From: Rhizobium deserti
Lineage (GTDB): Bacteria > Pseudomonadota > Alphaproteobacteria > Rhizobiales > Rhizobiaceae
Direction of reading: 5' to 3'
NCBI RefSeq assembly: GCF_004358025.1
Contig: NZ_SMTL01000001.1
Location: forward strand, 682,001-746,000
DNA length: 64,000 nucleotides
Below are positions 53,885 to 61,879 of the stretch, piece after piece; the stretch's first letter is position 1, and every line of letters starts with the position of its first letter. The notes below the pieces were generated by a model that searched no databases, was not told where the DNA came from, and saw nothing but the letters and a program-made list of their open reading frames with translations. Made by a program: the position numbers and the translations under genes.

Positions 53885-54159
53885 TGGAAGCCGGACACAG
53901 ACAGATCTGCGATCAGAGATGGCGGAGAGGACGCCAGCAGGAAGAGCTGCGCGATATCTCGACTGCCTCCTGAAGATATTCCCCGTTGCCACGGAACTCG
54001 ACGCGCTAGCTAGGGCTACGGCCATCCCACGGGTCACTAGGTCAGGCCCCAAGAGGAAACGCTGGAGTTCGTGGCGGAGGTCACTGCGTCATTGCGCCTT
54101 CTTCCGTTTTCATGCGCCCCGGCGTGCATGGCAGAGGCTCCGCAACTGACGCCGGCTCT

Positions 54160-54624
54160 TCAGGCTCCGTCGGTTGCCGACTTGACGGCGTCTCCGCCGA
54201 GGCGGAACCGCGGCTCTCGAATCAGTTCACCACTCGACCGGTCCACGACTACCGGCTCCGCCGCCTGTCCCGTCTCGGTGTCCAAGATGTACACCGAATG
54301 GCCACCCTCCGTGAAATGCCTGTTTCCATATGCGATCAAGGCATGGATCACGCTCTGAAAGTCTCTTCCCGCGTCGGTTAGCAGATACTCGTACCGTAGT
54401 GGCCTGTCGCAGTACCGTGACTTCTCAAGCAGTCCAGCCTCCACAAGCGTGGCCAATCTTCGTGCAAGCATATTCGGTGCGACGTCCAGGCTCCGCAGGA
54501 ACTCATCGAACCGCTTCAGCCCCCTGAGCGCGTCGCGAAGAATAAGGATGCTCCACTGCTCGCCCACGCGCTCAAGCGTCTGGGCTACAGGACAGTCCAT
54601 TTCCTGAAAACTCTTCCTCTTCAT
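54160..54624 (-). CDS. HxlR-family redox or electrophile-sensing regulator
   Basis: Winged-helix regulator of 154 residues. It opens with FQEMDCPVAQTLERVGEQWS, containing the single conserved Cys used by HxlR/YodB/QorR proteins to sense quinones, aldehydes or disulfide stress, followed by ILILRDALRGLKRFDEFLRSL, NMLARRLATLVEAGLLEKSRY and RYEYLLTDAGRDF, the family core (quoted in parts). The start at 54624 has AAGGAGC. It is divergent from an acetyltransferase gene, and a perfect 12-bp inverted repeat lies between them, so autoregulation and control of the neighbour are likely. Confidence 0.9.
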   Translation of the reverse strand: MKRKSFQEMDCPVAQTLERVGEQWSILILRDALRGLKRFDEFLRSLDVAPNMLARRLATLVEAGLLEKSRYCDRPLRYEYLLTDAGRDFQSVIHALIAYGNRHFTEGGHSVYILDTETGQAAEPVVVDRSSGELIREPRFRLGGDAVKSATDGA

Positions 54625-54651
54625 CCGGCGCTCCTTCAGCACATCCATCTT

Positions 54652-54684
54652 ACACGGTGACTTTCATGGTGCAAGTCACCGTGT
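54652..54684. promoter_or_regulatory. HxlR operator, perfect 12-bp inverted repeat
   Basis: ACACGGTGACTT (54652-54663) and AAGTCACCGTGT (54673-54684) are exact reverse complements separated by 9 bases. The centre is 44 bases from the HxlR start and 51 bases from the acetyltransferase start. No T-tract follows, so it is not a terminator. Confidence 0.7.
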
Positions 54685-54718
54685 TAGTTCTTGGGTCAAC
54701 ACTTCCTAGGAAGCCATC

Positions 54719-55393
54719 ATGGACCTGTTCGCGCTAGACAACCCTATCTGGTACTCTCTTTCGACCGCTCACCGAAACCTTGCGATAACAAAGGGCCTGG
54801 CATTGCGCTACCCTATCGACGTGGCGCCGTTTGCAGGCCTGGCAGATTACAGCCCAGCCGGAATGGGCGACTTGCGCAAGCTGGCCGTGGATGCCGATGT
54901 GGCGTTGTTCACCGGCGTGCCGCTAGAACCGCCGGCGGACTTGGAGGTGCTAAAAAGCCTCACGATCGAGCAGATGTACTGTAACAGGGTAGCGCAGTAC
55001 AATCTTGAAGGAATCGAGCGGCTGCGCAGCGGCGACGTGGAGGACATGCTCCGCCTCGTATCGGCTACGCGACCGGGGCCTTTTTCAGGCAACACGATCG
55101 TCCTCGGCGAATACTACGGCGTCCGTTCCGAAGACGGGCGGCTCGTCGCCATGGCCGGCCAGCGGCTGATGCCGGAAGGATTCGTGGAAATCAGTGCGGT
55201 GTGCACAGACCCAGAGTTCCAGGGCCTAGGTCTGGCGCGAAACTTGGTCGGCTTCCTGGTCTCGAAGGCCTTGTCGCAGGGCGTAGTGCCGTTCCTTCAT
55301 GTGAAGACCGAGAACGGTGCCCGCCAGCTCTATCGGAAGATCGGATTTCAGACGCGGCGACTAATGCAGCTTACAGTCCTGCGTCCTGCGTGA
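54719..55393 (+). CDS. GNAT-family N-acetyltransferase
   Basis: Predicted acetyl-CoA-dependent acetyltransferase of 224 residues. The C-terminal half has the acetyl-CoA pyrophosphate loop in VCTDPEFQGLGLARNLVGFL (Q-x-x-G-x-A), followed by PFLHVKTENGARQLYRKIGF, where N-x-x-A...Y-x-K-x-G-F is the usual FR47/GNAT ending. The N-terminal 100 residues are a poorly conserved arm. It is divergent from the HxlR gene across a palindrome and may modify a toxic small molecule sensed by that regulator. Confidence 0.9.
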   Translation: MDLFALDNPIWYSLSTAHRNLAITKGLALRYPIDVAPFAGLADYSPAGMGDLRKLAVDADVALFTGVPLEPPADLEVLKSLTIEQMYCNRVAQYNLEGIERLRSGDVEDMLRLVSATRPGPFSGNTIVLGEYYGVRSEDGRLVAMAGQRLMPEGFVEISAVCTDPEFQGLGLARNLVGFLVSKALSQGVVPFLHVKTENGARQLYRKIGFQTRRLMQLTVLRPA

Positions 55394-55656
55394 CAGGTGC
55401 GACTTGCTTTGCGCGGAGTAAGCCGCCCGCCACGTTAAACTTAGAGCGTACTTGCCAGCTGGTATGATCTTCGACGCCCGCAAGTGCCGGCGGAGCTAGT
55501 ATTGTCTGTGCGACGTTCTGCATGGGCTGCTGAAGGAGCTTCTGGATCATCGGCGACAGTCGGCTGGCTTGCGTTCGATCATGTATCGCGGCTCATTGAC
55601 ATACGGCTCCAGCCGCCTCAGCCTTTCATCGGAAGCACAGACTTGGAAGGGTTACG

Positions 55657-56040
55657 ATGCAGTATCGGAGTGCGAGAGAAACGGAGACGGACTCGAAGCT
55701 GAAACAGTTTGAGGTTGTCAACGAGATCAATCGTCGCCGGACGCAGCTAGCCGACGAAATGGGCGGCATTCGCGACGTCGCTGGGCTGTCGCTGGAGGCC
55801 CTGCTGGACACATTGCTCATACTTAGCTTCGACGAAGCATGCACGAACAGGGCATCCCGCGCGTGCTTCTGGGGCGCCAAGGACCCCGCGGTTCGCACTT
55901 TGGAGGATGCTGTGGCAGAGCGTCTGCGGAACGACTTCAGCAATGTGGATCCAGCTCCATCTAGGGGACGAGGAACCATGGCCGCACACGGCCAGGTATC
56001 GGTGGAACACCTGTGGCACCTCGCCCCGGATTTCGGTTAG
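55657..56040 (+). CDS. Orphan hypothetical protein
   Basis: A 127-residue open frame with GGAAGGG five bases before its ATG. Charged N-terminal helix (ETDSKLKQFEVVNEINRRR), a leucine-rich middle (GLSLEALLDTLLILSFDE), no recognised domain, no signal peptide. Codon pattern looks coding, but the gene is isolated and could be a remnant. Confidence 0.45.
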   Translation: MQYRSARETETDSKLKQFEVVNEINRRRTQLADEMGGIRDVAGLSLEALLDTLLILSFDEACTNRASRACFWGAKDPAVRTLEDAVAERLRNDFSNVDPAPSRGRGTMAAHGQVSVEHLWHLAPDFG

Positions 56041-56614
56041 GCGCCGAACACTTTCTGCTGTCAAATAGAGGAGGACGTAGACCCGATGCTATAAAGCTCT
56101 AACTGAGAGAAGCAGCGCCTGGATAAACCTAGCCAACTGACGTCAGCATGCTTCTAAGAAGACCTCCGCGGCTTTGGACGATTAGGTGGATCCTCAGCCG
56201 GCTTTGACCTGGCGGCGAAACCCGGCGCCTCAAGCACGACGATATCGAACGTCCCTGCGTGTCAGCCCTTATGAAATCTTCGCCGACAGGCGGCGGTGCG
56301 GCGTACCTTTGGCATCTCTCATTCGTCGGGGCATGTGCCGGTGGAGGGAGGTACGGGACGCGCACGGCTACCTCTCCTTCGGCGGCTCCTCAAGTCAATG
56401 ATCTCCCACCTCAATTCTCGCCGGAACGTACCCATCTGACCTGCTTCGAGCACGATACGTCCGCTGGTCGTCAGGTGATGCTGGTACAATGAGACCTATC
56501 CTGGCAGCAGCCCTGCCAAGTCTCGTGTCCTAGCGATCTGCGGACGTGGCGGGCAGTAGCGAGTTGCGACGCGTGACTCAGATGTTTTCGCAACAGCCGC
56601 CACACGAAGACCAA
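56041..56614. other. Non-coding stretch
   Basis: 574 bases without a convincing gene, RNA or repeat. Short plus-strand frames overlap each other in several frames with Arg/Ser/Pro-rich products, which suggests decayed DNA. Confidence 0.45.
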
Positions 56615-57115
56615 TCAGAAATGAAAGGCGACGTCTTCCGCAACGTTCTCGACGCGCTTGTGCCTGACCCCTAGCCGGCCGTCGGGACGACGCGCTAGCG
56701 TATCAGTTACCATCGCGTAAGAGATGAGCTTGGGAAGATCCCGCTCGTAGTGCATGATGGTCATCGGCTCGTTCTTGAGGTCTTCCGCCGCAGAACTGGG
56801 TGCGATCCTGACGAGCAGGATGTAGTACGTCACTTGCAGGTCTCCATCTTCCAGCGCTTCCACCACGTGATTGCAGTTGTGTCGCCGCACCCCGCGGGTG
56901 ATGGGTTCATAGTCCGTCAGAAACCTTTGCAGCTGTTCCCGCCCGACGCTCCGACCTAACGGGTGGTCGACTACGACGTCGTCGGTAAATGCGTCGAGCA
57001 GCGCCTCCGGCTCCCAGCGGTCGAAGAGGAAGTTTACTCGGTTAACGAAATCGATCGCCTCTCCCCTCGCGTCCGCAGGCGCCGGTTCGCCAAAAAGCCT
57101 ATTCCTGTGTGTCAT
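56615..57115 (-). CDS. SnoaL/NTF2-like protein
   Basis: A 166-residue protein of the NTF2-like cone fold: AIDFVNRVNFLFDRWEPEALLDAF, then DDVVVDHPLGRSVGREQLQRFL and the closing ITRGVRRHNCNHVVEAL, YILLVRIAPSS strands (quoted in parts). This fold serves small-molecule isomerases, dehydratases and many proteins of unknown role. The ATG at 57115 has GGAGTGAG in front; the open frame to 57199 would run through operator site B and is rejected. The gene stands alone. Confidence 0.8.
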   Translation of the reverse strand: MTHRNRLFGEPAPADARGEAIDFVNRVNFLFDRWEPEALLDAFTDDVVVDHPLGRSVGREQLQRFLTDYEPITRGVRRHNCNHVVEALEDGDLQVTYYILLVRIAPSSAAEDLKNEPMTIMHYERDLPKLISYAMVTDTLARRPDGRLGVRHKRVENVAEDVAFHF

Positions 57116-57126
57116 GCTTCTCACTC

Positions 57127-57148
57127 CATATGTGTATATGCACATATG
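57127..57148. promoter_or_regulatory. TGTG-N6-CACA operator, site B
   Basis: CATATGTG-TATATG-CACATATG, 8-bp perfect arms around the same 14-base core as site A. The centre is 22 bases from the SnoaL-like start on the minus strand, where it would overlap the promoter or transcription start. Confidence 0.65.
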
Positions 57149-57512
57149 ACTGCAGAAACGTCGGCAGGTCAAGTCCGTGCCTGCTGCGATGACGCGCATC
57201 GGTCAACCCGAAACGGAGCGCTTCGCGGAGCTCGATGGCGGCGAAAGAGCCGCGGCGGTCGCGGACCAGCCTCGGGGTGATCCATGAACCGCGGCGTTCT
57301 GGCTGTGCGACTACTAGCCCTACGTGGCTCCCTGCGCTGAATCCCGCGGAAACATCGCTACCTCGCGCTAAAGACGTACCTAGCATTCGTCAGAAGGCGC
57401 GGCCATCTGCATAAAACCGAGTGTCGAAATGGACACCTGCCTTCTTAAGTGGTTCGATAACGTTAGACTTGAATGATTCGAGCACCACTGGCTCCGCGGA
57501 GTGCAGGCACCC
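57149..57512. other. Intergenic region before tcmP-like gene
   Basis: About 360 bases containing no credible gene on either strand. It may carry the promoter of the TcmP-like gene. Near 57460 an ATG-rich stretch gives no useful frame. Confidence 0.4.
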
Positions 57513-58424
57513 ATGACCACAGTCGATCACGTCTTTGGAGGCGCCCACACCGAGCCGAAGCTTCAATGTCTCCGTGAATATCTCGCAGCGTTTTCTATCG
57601 CACTAAAGAAGCAGAACTTCGCCCGGTTATATGTCGATGCATTCGCGGGCACAGGGAGCCGCGCAGAAGTCCGGCCCGCGATCCCGATCCTCGGAAGCCT
57701 CGAACCCGAAGTAGTTACGACGCAGGGATCAGCCGACATTGCGCTGAATACCCAGCCTCAGTTCCACCACATCTCCCTCATCGAACAGGATCCGTCCAAA
57801 ATCGGAGCTTTGAAAGACGTGATCACAAGATCAGGTCACAAGGGCGCTCACGTACGACAAGGCGATGCCAACCAGATCGTGAAGGCAATCTGCCGCAACA
57901 CTCCATGGCGGGGACGCGGCACCATCGGCAACGGAATACGAGGCGTGATTTTCCTGGACCCGTACGGGATGGAAGTCGAATGGAGTACGGTGGAGGCGAT
58001 CGCGCAGACCGAAGCTCTCGACTGCTGGTACTTCTTTCCGTTGTCAGGGCTATACCGGAACGCGCCACGCGATCCGTTGAAACTCGATCCGGTGAAGGTC
58101 AGTTCGCTGAACCGGGTGCTGGGAACTCAGGATTGGCGCGACGCTCTCTATGACAAGCCGCCTCCGGTCGAAACTATGTTTGGCATGTTCGATGGAGAGG
58201 AACGACGGATCGAAGTCGATGCGATAGAGGCTTATGTTCAAACACGCCTGGCGTCCGTCTTCAAGGGAACCGTTCTGAAGCCTATGCGAATCAACAACGC
58301 TTTGGGCAAGCCGCTGGCATCGTTGTTCTTTGCGGTGTCGAACCGATCGCCGGCCGCCGTCGGTCTCGCGACGAGCATCGCGTCTCACATACTCAAAGCC
58401 GGCATTTCGTCCCAAGTGCGCTGA
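57513..58424 (+). CDS. tcmP: Three-Cys-motif partner protein, TcmP-like, methyltransferase-type fold
   Basis: A 303-residue protein with TcmP features. After the HTEPKLQCLREYL segment, four motifs follow the order of a class I SAM-dependent methyltransferase: LYVDAFAGTG (39-48, motif I), ISLIEQD (87-93, acidic motif II), RQGDAN (115-120, motif III) and FLDPYG (147-152, motif IV). The LDPYG tetrad resembles adenine-N6 methyltransferases but lacks the N/D-PPY form. The start is ATG 57513; a GTG at 57501 is an alternative. Its 3' end overlaps the convergent three-Cys-motif gene by 40 bases, the pairing that gave the family its name. The biological role is not established. Confidence 0.85.
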   Translation: MTTVDHVFGGAHTEPKLQCLREYLAAFSIALKKQNFARLYVDAFAGTGSRAEVRPAIPILGSLEPEVVTTQGSADIALNTQPQFHHISLIEQDPSKIGALKDVITRSGHKGAHVRQGDANQIVKAICRNTPWRGRGTIGNGIRGVIFLDPYGMEVEWSTVEAIAQTEALDCWYFFPLSGLYRNAPRDPLKLDPVKVSSLNRVLGTQDWRDALYDKPPPVETMFGMFDGEERRIEVDAIEAYVQTRLASVFKGTVLKPMRINNALGKPLASLFFAVSNRSPAAVGLATSIASHILKAGISSQVR

Positions 58425-59134
58425 CGATAGGTCCGTCCGGTCGCCTTCTTGTTCACCCCGCCCCATTGCTTAAAAAAAAATGCGGACCCAGCCTGCTGGC
58501 ACTGGTCGAATATCTCGTCGACCCATTCAGGTTTTAGCGGACGTGCGTGCGGCCCCGATTCGCCGCCGACGATAGCCCAGTGAACGCCACGCAAGTCGGC
58601 GCCCTGGACGGGACCTATCAAGGGTTCGAAGGAAACGAACCTGATCCTCGCCGACACATTGCGCAACTCGTCGAGACGGTGGAGAACCCGGTGGTCCTCG
58701 ACACTGGTTCCTAGCCAAGCGTTCGGTAGAACTGGGAAGCCCTGCGACAGGACCTCCGCCATTCGGTCGGGCCGCTTGGTGAGGATCTGGTAAGTGTGCC
58801 GCGGCGTTTCTCGCATCACTTCCCAGATCTGGCCGATGAATTGTTTGGGGACGTCTGGATGGAACAGATCCGACATTGAGTTCACGAATACATTTCTGGG
58901 CCGTGACCAACGGTGGGGAATGTGAAGCGACGCGGCATCCAGGAATATCTCCCCGGTCCACTTGGCCCGGCCACCGGTCTTCCGCGTCAGGCCCCGGTAC
59001 TTCTCGACGCCCATCGCTTCGAGACGAGCTGCCATTCGCATCGCGTAGCAGTTTGTGCAGCCTGCACTCATCACAGAGCAGCCCGCTATAGGATTCCAAG
59101 TGGCATCAGTCCACTCGATGGAGGTTTCAGTCAT
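58385..59134 (-). CDS. Three-Cys-motif protein, phage Gp37/Gp68 family (DUF5131)
   Basis: A 249-residue protein. SIEWTDATWNPIAGC opens the family and the three-cysteine cluster is C19-x6-C26-x2-C29 (GCSVMSAGCTNCYAM), a spacing that suggests an iron-sulfur cluster of the radical-SAM kind although not the canonical Cx3Cx2C. Further segments are VFVNSMSDLFHPDVP, TYQILTKRPDRM, FVSFEPLIGPV, AIVGGESGPHARPLKPEWV (in part) and a final FFKQWGGVNKK. GAGGA precedes the ATG at 59134. Homologues occur in phages and genomic islands next to TcmP. The partner overlap at the 3' ends supports a functional pair; the reaction is unknown. Confidence 0.88.
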   Translation of the reverse strand: MTETSIEWTDATWNPIAGCSVMSAGCTNCYAMRMAARLEAMGVEKYRGLTRKTGGRAKWTGEIFLDAASLHIPHRWSRPRNVFVNSMSDLFHPDVPKQFIGQIWEVMRETPRHTYQILTKRPDRMAEVLSQGFPVLPNAWLGTSVEDHRVLHRLDELRNVSARIRFVSFEPLIGPVQGADLRGVHWAIVGGESGPHARPLKPEWVDEIFDQCQQAGSAFFFKQWGGVNKKATGRTYRQRTWDEMPALSM

Positions 59135-59223
59135 TTCCGATCCTCGCCGTTGAAGGGTCATCATAATCCAAAATCCTGAACAAATATGGGCGCGGCTTTG
59201 GAACGAGCTTTATCGCATTCGGC

Positions 59224-59304
59224 TCAGCGGCGTCCTCTGGTCACCTTCGGTAACGTCGGCCCCCTCTCCATCACGACGTCCACAAGATCGTTCAACGGGA
59301 TCAT
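59224..59304 (-). CDS. Tiny open frame of 26 residues upstream of the three-Cys gene
   Basis: MIPLNDLVDVVMERGPTLPK and a basic end. Its ATG overlaps the stop of the preceding frame (ATGA). Too short to classify; it may be part of a degraded or very small leader gene. Confidence 0.25.
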   Translation of the reverse strand: MIPLNDLVDVVMERGPTLPKVTRGRR

Positions 59305-59411
59305 GCGAACGCTCTCGCGATAGCATCCACCGGAATTCGAAGCGTGCTTGCCGGGCAGACGTGACTAACAGCCAGTTCTACCTTCTCAGCACGCGCGAGC
59401 GCTACGATCAT
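59301..59411 (-). CDS. Tiny open frame of 36 residues, possibly the end of a longer gene
   Basis: MIVALARAEKVELAVSHVCP and onward to IARAFA. GGGAG stands 8 bases before the ATG, and the frame stays open upstream to 59507 without another start (ELDLRREAPEELYKHNAHHD), so it could be the 3' remnant of a longer gene. Confidence 0.3.
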   Translation of the reverse strand: MIVALARAEKVELAVSHVCPASTLRIPVDAIARAFA

Positions 59412-59718
59412 CTCATAAACTCCCGACCTACGGTCATGGTGCGCGTTATGCTTGTATAATTCTTCAGGAGCTTCACGACGTAGGTCTAGCTCATTCCGAC
59501 GCCGGCGCTATACAGACTAGGACTAAAACTACAGCCTGGTGCGCGCGGTACTACCGCTTGTTGCAGACGCAACGCGGCTCGTGCCGCAGCCTGAAAGGCG
59601 TCGGAAGAGAAGCCAGAAACGCGCGCTCGGATGGGCGGCGCGGACCGCTCGGTACCCACTGTATCCTAAGTTCGGAAAAACCTCTCGACCGACGTTTGTG
59701 AAACGTGTAGAGCAGTAC

Positions 59719-59734
59719 ATGTGTAATTACACAT
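59719..59734. promoter_or_regulatory. TGTG-N6-CACA operator, site C
   Basis: ATGTGTAA-TTACACAT, a perfect 16-bp palindrome. It shares the TGTG-N6-CACA layout with sites A and B and the flanking AGTACATGTGTA with site A. The centre is 21 bases before the SDR start, the same distance as at site B. Confidence 0.65.
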
Positions 59735-59747
59735 TTTGGAGATGAAA

Positions 59748-60485
59748 ATGAAGATTGAAAATTCCGTCGCACTTGTCACGGGCGCTAATGGCGGCATCGG
59801 CAGGGCTCTTGTCGCCGAACTCGTGGCTCGCAAGGCGCTCAAGATCTATGCTGCCGCACGCGATCCCAAGACGGTCGAGCATCTGGTAGAGAGGTTCGGC
59901 AGCGTGGTCGTGGCACTACCGCTGGACGTTTCCAGCCCCGCCAGCGTGTCGGCCGCGGCGGCGGTCGCCAAGGACGTCACCCTGGTTGTCAACAATGCCG
60001 GCTATTGCGCGGAGAAGGGCGCTCTCTCGGCACTGGACGTAGAGGACGCGCGGCGAGAGATGGAGGTCAACTACTTCGGCCCGCTGCAGGTCTCCCGCAG
60101 CTTCGCTCCCGTCCTGGCATCAGCCGGCGGAGGAGCAATCCTCAACGTCCTGTCCTTCCTTTCGCTGGTCACCCTGCCGCTCATGGGAACCTATTCGGCC
60201 TCCAAGGCGGCGGCGCTCGCCCTCACGCGGACCGTCCGCGCTGAGCTCGCCGCCCAGGGAACGCTCGTCGTCGGCGCCATGCCGGTACAGGTGGACACCA
60301 CGATGGGCGCCTGGACCACTCAGGAAAAGGTCACCCCGGAAGAAGCCGCGACCGACATGCTCGACGCAGTCGAAGCCGGAGAGACCGAAGTGTTCCCCGG
60401 CGCCCTCTCCAGGGGCGCCGCCTCGGCATTCGAATCCGATCCGAAAGGCCTTCAGGCCCAGCTGGCCGGGCTACTACCAGCCTGA
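59748..60485 (+). CDS. Short-chain dehydrogenase/reductase
   Basis: Classical SDR of 245 residues. VTGANGGIGRALVAEL holds the TGxxxGIG cofactor motif, VVNNAGYC the NAG motif, ILNVLSFLSLVTLP the catalytic Ser, and GTYSASKAAALALTR the YxxxK pair. The cofactor is probably NADP(H), judging by the Ala-Arg-Asp (AARDPK) after the second strand. GGAG precedes the ATG at 59748; ATG 59742 is also possible. The substrate is unknown. Operator site C covers its promoter. Confidence 0.9.
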   Translation: MKIENSVALVTGANGGIGRALVAELVARKALKIYAAARDPKTVEHLVERFGSVVVALPLDVSSPASVSAAAAVAKDVTLVVNNAGYCAEKGALSALDVEDARREMEVNYFGPLQVSRSFAPVLASAGGGAILNVLSFLSLVTLPLMGTYSASKAAALALTRTVRAELAAQGTLVVGAMPVQVDTTMGAWTTQEKVTPEEAATDMLDAVEAGETEVFPGALSRGAASAFESDPKGLQAQLAGLLPA

Positions 60486-60516
60486 ACGCGCGATCCGTGA
60501 CAACTGGGCGCGTCGA

Positions 60517-60924
60517 CTAGGGCGACGCACCGTCCGAGGCAAAACGATTGCCGAACATGGGATGACCTCCGGCGGATTCGGCCGCGGTCGCCTCCTCCTG
60601 GAGGACATCCCAGTGCTCGACCAGCAGGCCGTCGCGAAGCCGGAACATGTCCATCGCGACGAGGGCTCTTGCTCCGGGCACCGAATAGCGTCCGTGGATC
60701 ATCACGTACTCTCCATCCGCCATGGCTCTTCCGGGCTCGTACCGCGTACCGTCGGGGAGGCCACGGACGAGGTCGAAGAGGCCCTCCCTCCCCCCAGGAA
60801 CCATTCGACTGTGCTGAATATAGTCAGAAGACCACCTTTCCGCCGCAGCTACGAAATCCCGACGATTGAACAGGAGGTCGAGCGCCTCCAGCGCCAGTGT
60901 CCTGCCGTCTCTCTCCGTACTCAT
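60517..60924 (-). CDS. SnoaL-like polyketide-cyclase-family protein
   Basis: A 135-residue NTF2-like protein: ALEALDLLFNRRDFVAAAERW, SSDYIQHSRMVPGGREGLFDLV and MDMFRLRDGLLVEHWDVLQE, the last being the usual F-R-x-x-x-G-x-I-x-E-H-W-D ending of SnoaL-type proteins (quoted in parts). The ATG at 60924 overlaps the preceding stop (ATGA), so it is the second gene of a two-gene operon. Confidence 0.85.
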   Translation of the reverse strand: MSTERDGRTLALEALDLLFNRRDFVAAAERWSSDYIQHSRMVPGGREGLFDLVRGLPDGTRYEPGRAMADGEYVMIHGRYSVPGARALVAMDMFRLRDGLLVEHWDVLQEEATAAESAGGHPMFGNRFASDGASP

Positions 60925-61649
60925 TGCGACCCGTCCTCCCAATGATCGAGAACGACGTCCGACAGGTCGAGCGACACCAGAAGCGGACCATCGGGCGGCG
61001 GTGCATCTCGGGGATAGACCCGTCTCCTAGTTGGCACCATGATGCCGTCCACGTTCTGGTATGCGCTTGCGTAATTCATCCCCGAGGCGCCGCCAAGCAG
61101 GTCCACCGTGTAGTCGTGCCTACGTATCAGCCCATCGGGGCCGATGCGCGTGATCTGGGTCCTTGTGTGGCTTGCCACCGCTTTTGGAAACGTGACGCGC
61201 AGGCTTCTCCAAACCTCGCCGTCCTCCTGCAGGGGCTCGACCTCCTCCACCTCGAAACCTGGCTCGACGTAGAGAAAGGGCTGCGTGAGGTACGTCCACA
61301 AGGCACGACCGTTGAAGACGGCAGCGTGGAACAAGTCCCATCGGGTTTCCTGCACATGTCCCTCGAACGCACGGGCCGGATCCGGGCGTTGATCAAGCAC
61401 GCGTCCCGCGCCGTCCTCGATCCAGACCATTTCCGGAGTGTAGACCAGGTTGCCACCGCCGATCTCCTCCACGACGAGCCGCTGCCGCCGGGCGTCCGCA
61501 ACCGCCTTCTTCCCCCGGAACGCACCGGCGACGCCCTTCCACTCGAACAACAGCCCGCCGACATCGATCCTTGCGGAAACCGACTCTACCGTCCTCCAGC
61601 GGGACAGCCCGCCGTGCGCCTCAAGGGTATAGGACAAGAGATCGTTCAT
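60921..61649 (-). CDS. Conserved hypothetical protein, LolA-like strand pattern
   Basis: A 242-residue protein without signal peptide. It opens YTLEAHGGLSRWRTVESVSARI, then GLLFEWKGVAGAFRGK, WDLFHAAVFNGRALWTYLTQPF, VTFPKAVASHTRTQITRIGPDG and PTRRRVYPRD near the end (quoted in parts). The alternating strands and the pattern G-L-x-R-W-R are reminiscent of the LolA/lipoprotein-carrier-like half-barrel, but I cannot name a function. AGGGAGGT precedes the ATG. It is coupled to the SnoaL-like gene. Confidence 0.8.
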   Translation of the reverse strand: MNDLLSYTLEAHGGLSRWRTVESVSARIDVGGLLFEWKGVAGAFRGKKAVADARRQRLVVEEIGGGNLVYTPEMVWIEDGAGRVLDQRPDPARAFEGHVQETRWDLFHAAVFNGRALWTYLTQPFLYVEPGFEVEEVEPLQEDGEVWRSLRVTFPKAVASHTRTQITRIGPDGLIRRHDYTVDLLGGASGMNYASAYQNVDGIMVPTRRRVYPRDAPPPDGPLLVSLDLSDVVLDHWEDGSQ

Positions 61650-61879
61650 GCCCGACCTCCCTGCGTACAGATGCGCCCTTCGGCGCCTGTCTCATTGATT
61701 AGTCTGTTCCGTCGCCTCGGCCGCCACTCGATCGGCGGCCTCGCCAGCCAGACTGCTAGTTCTTCTTCCATGGTGTCTCCTGCCATTCGAGGCGTTCGAC
61801 GACGCCTGGCGCGGAAGATACGCAAAGAGCTTCAGTCCACAAATGACGTTAATCCCACTTTTCAGGACGAGGTTCAGGC

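Larger units (their letters stand above)
59135..59741. other. Intergenic region with two tiny open frames and site C
   Basis: About 600 bases before the SDR gene. On the minus strand two tiny coupled frames lead toward the three-Cys gene (59301-59411 and 59224-59304). Operator site C lies at the right end. No RNA gene recognised. Confidence 0.4.

Noticed and set aside
56186..56492. Two plus-strand frames of 71 and 77 codons
   Set aside because: They overlap in different frames, have low-complexity products and no convincing ribosome binding site.
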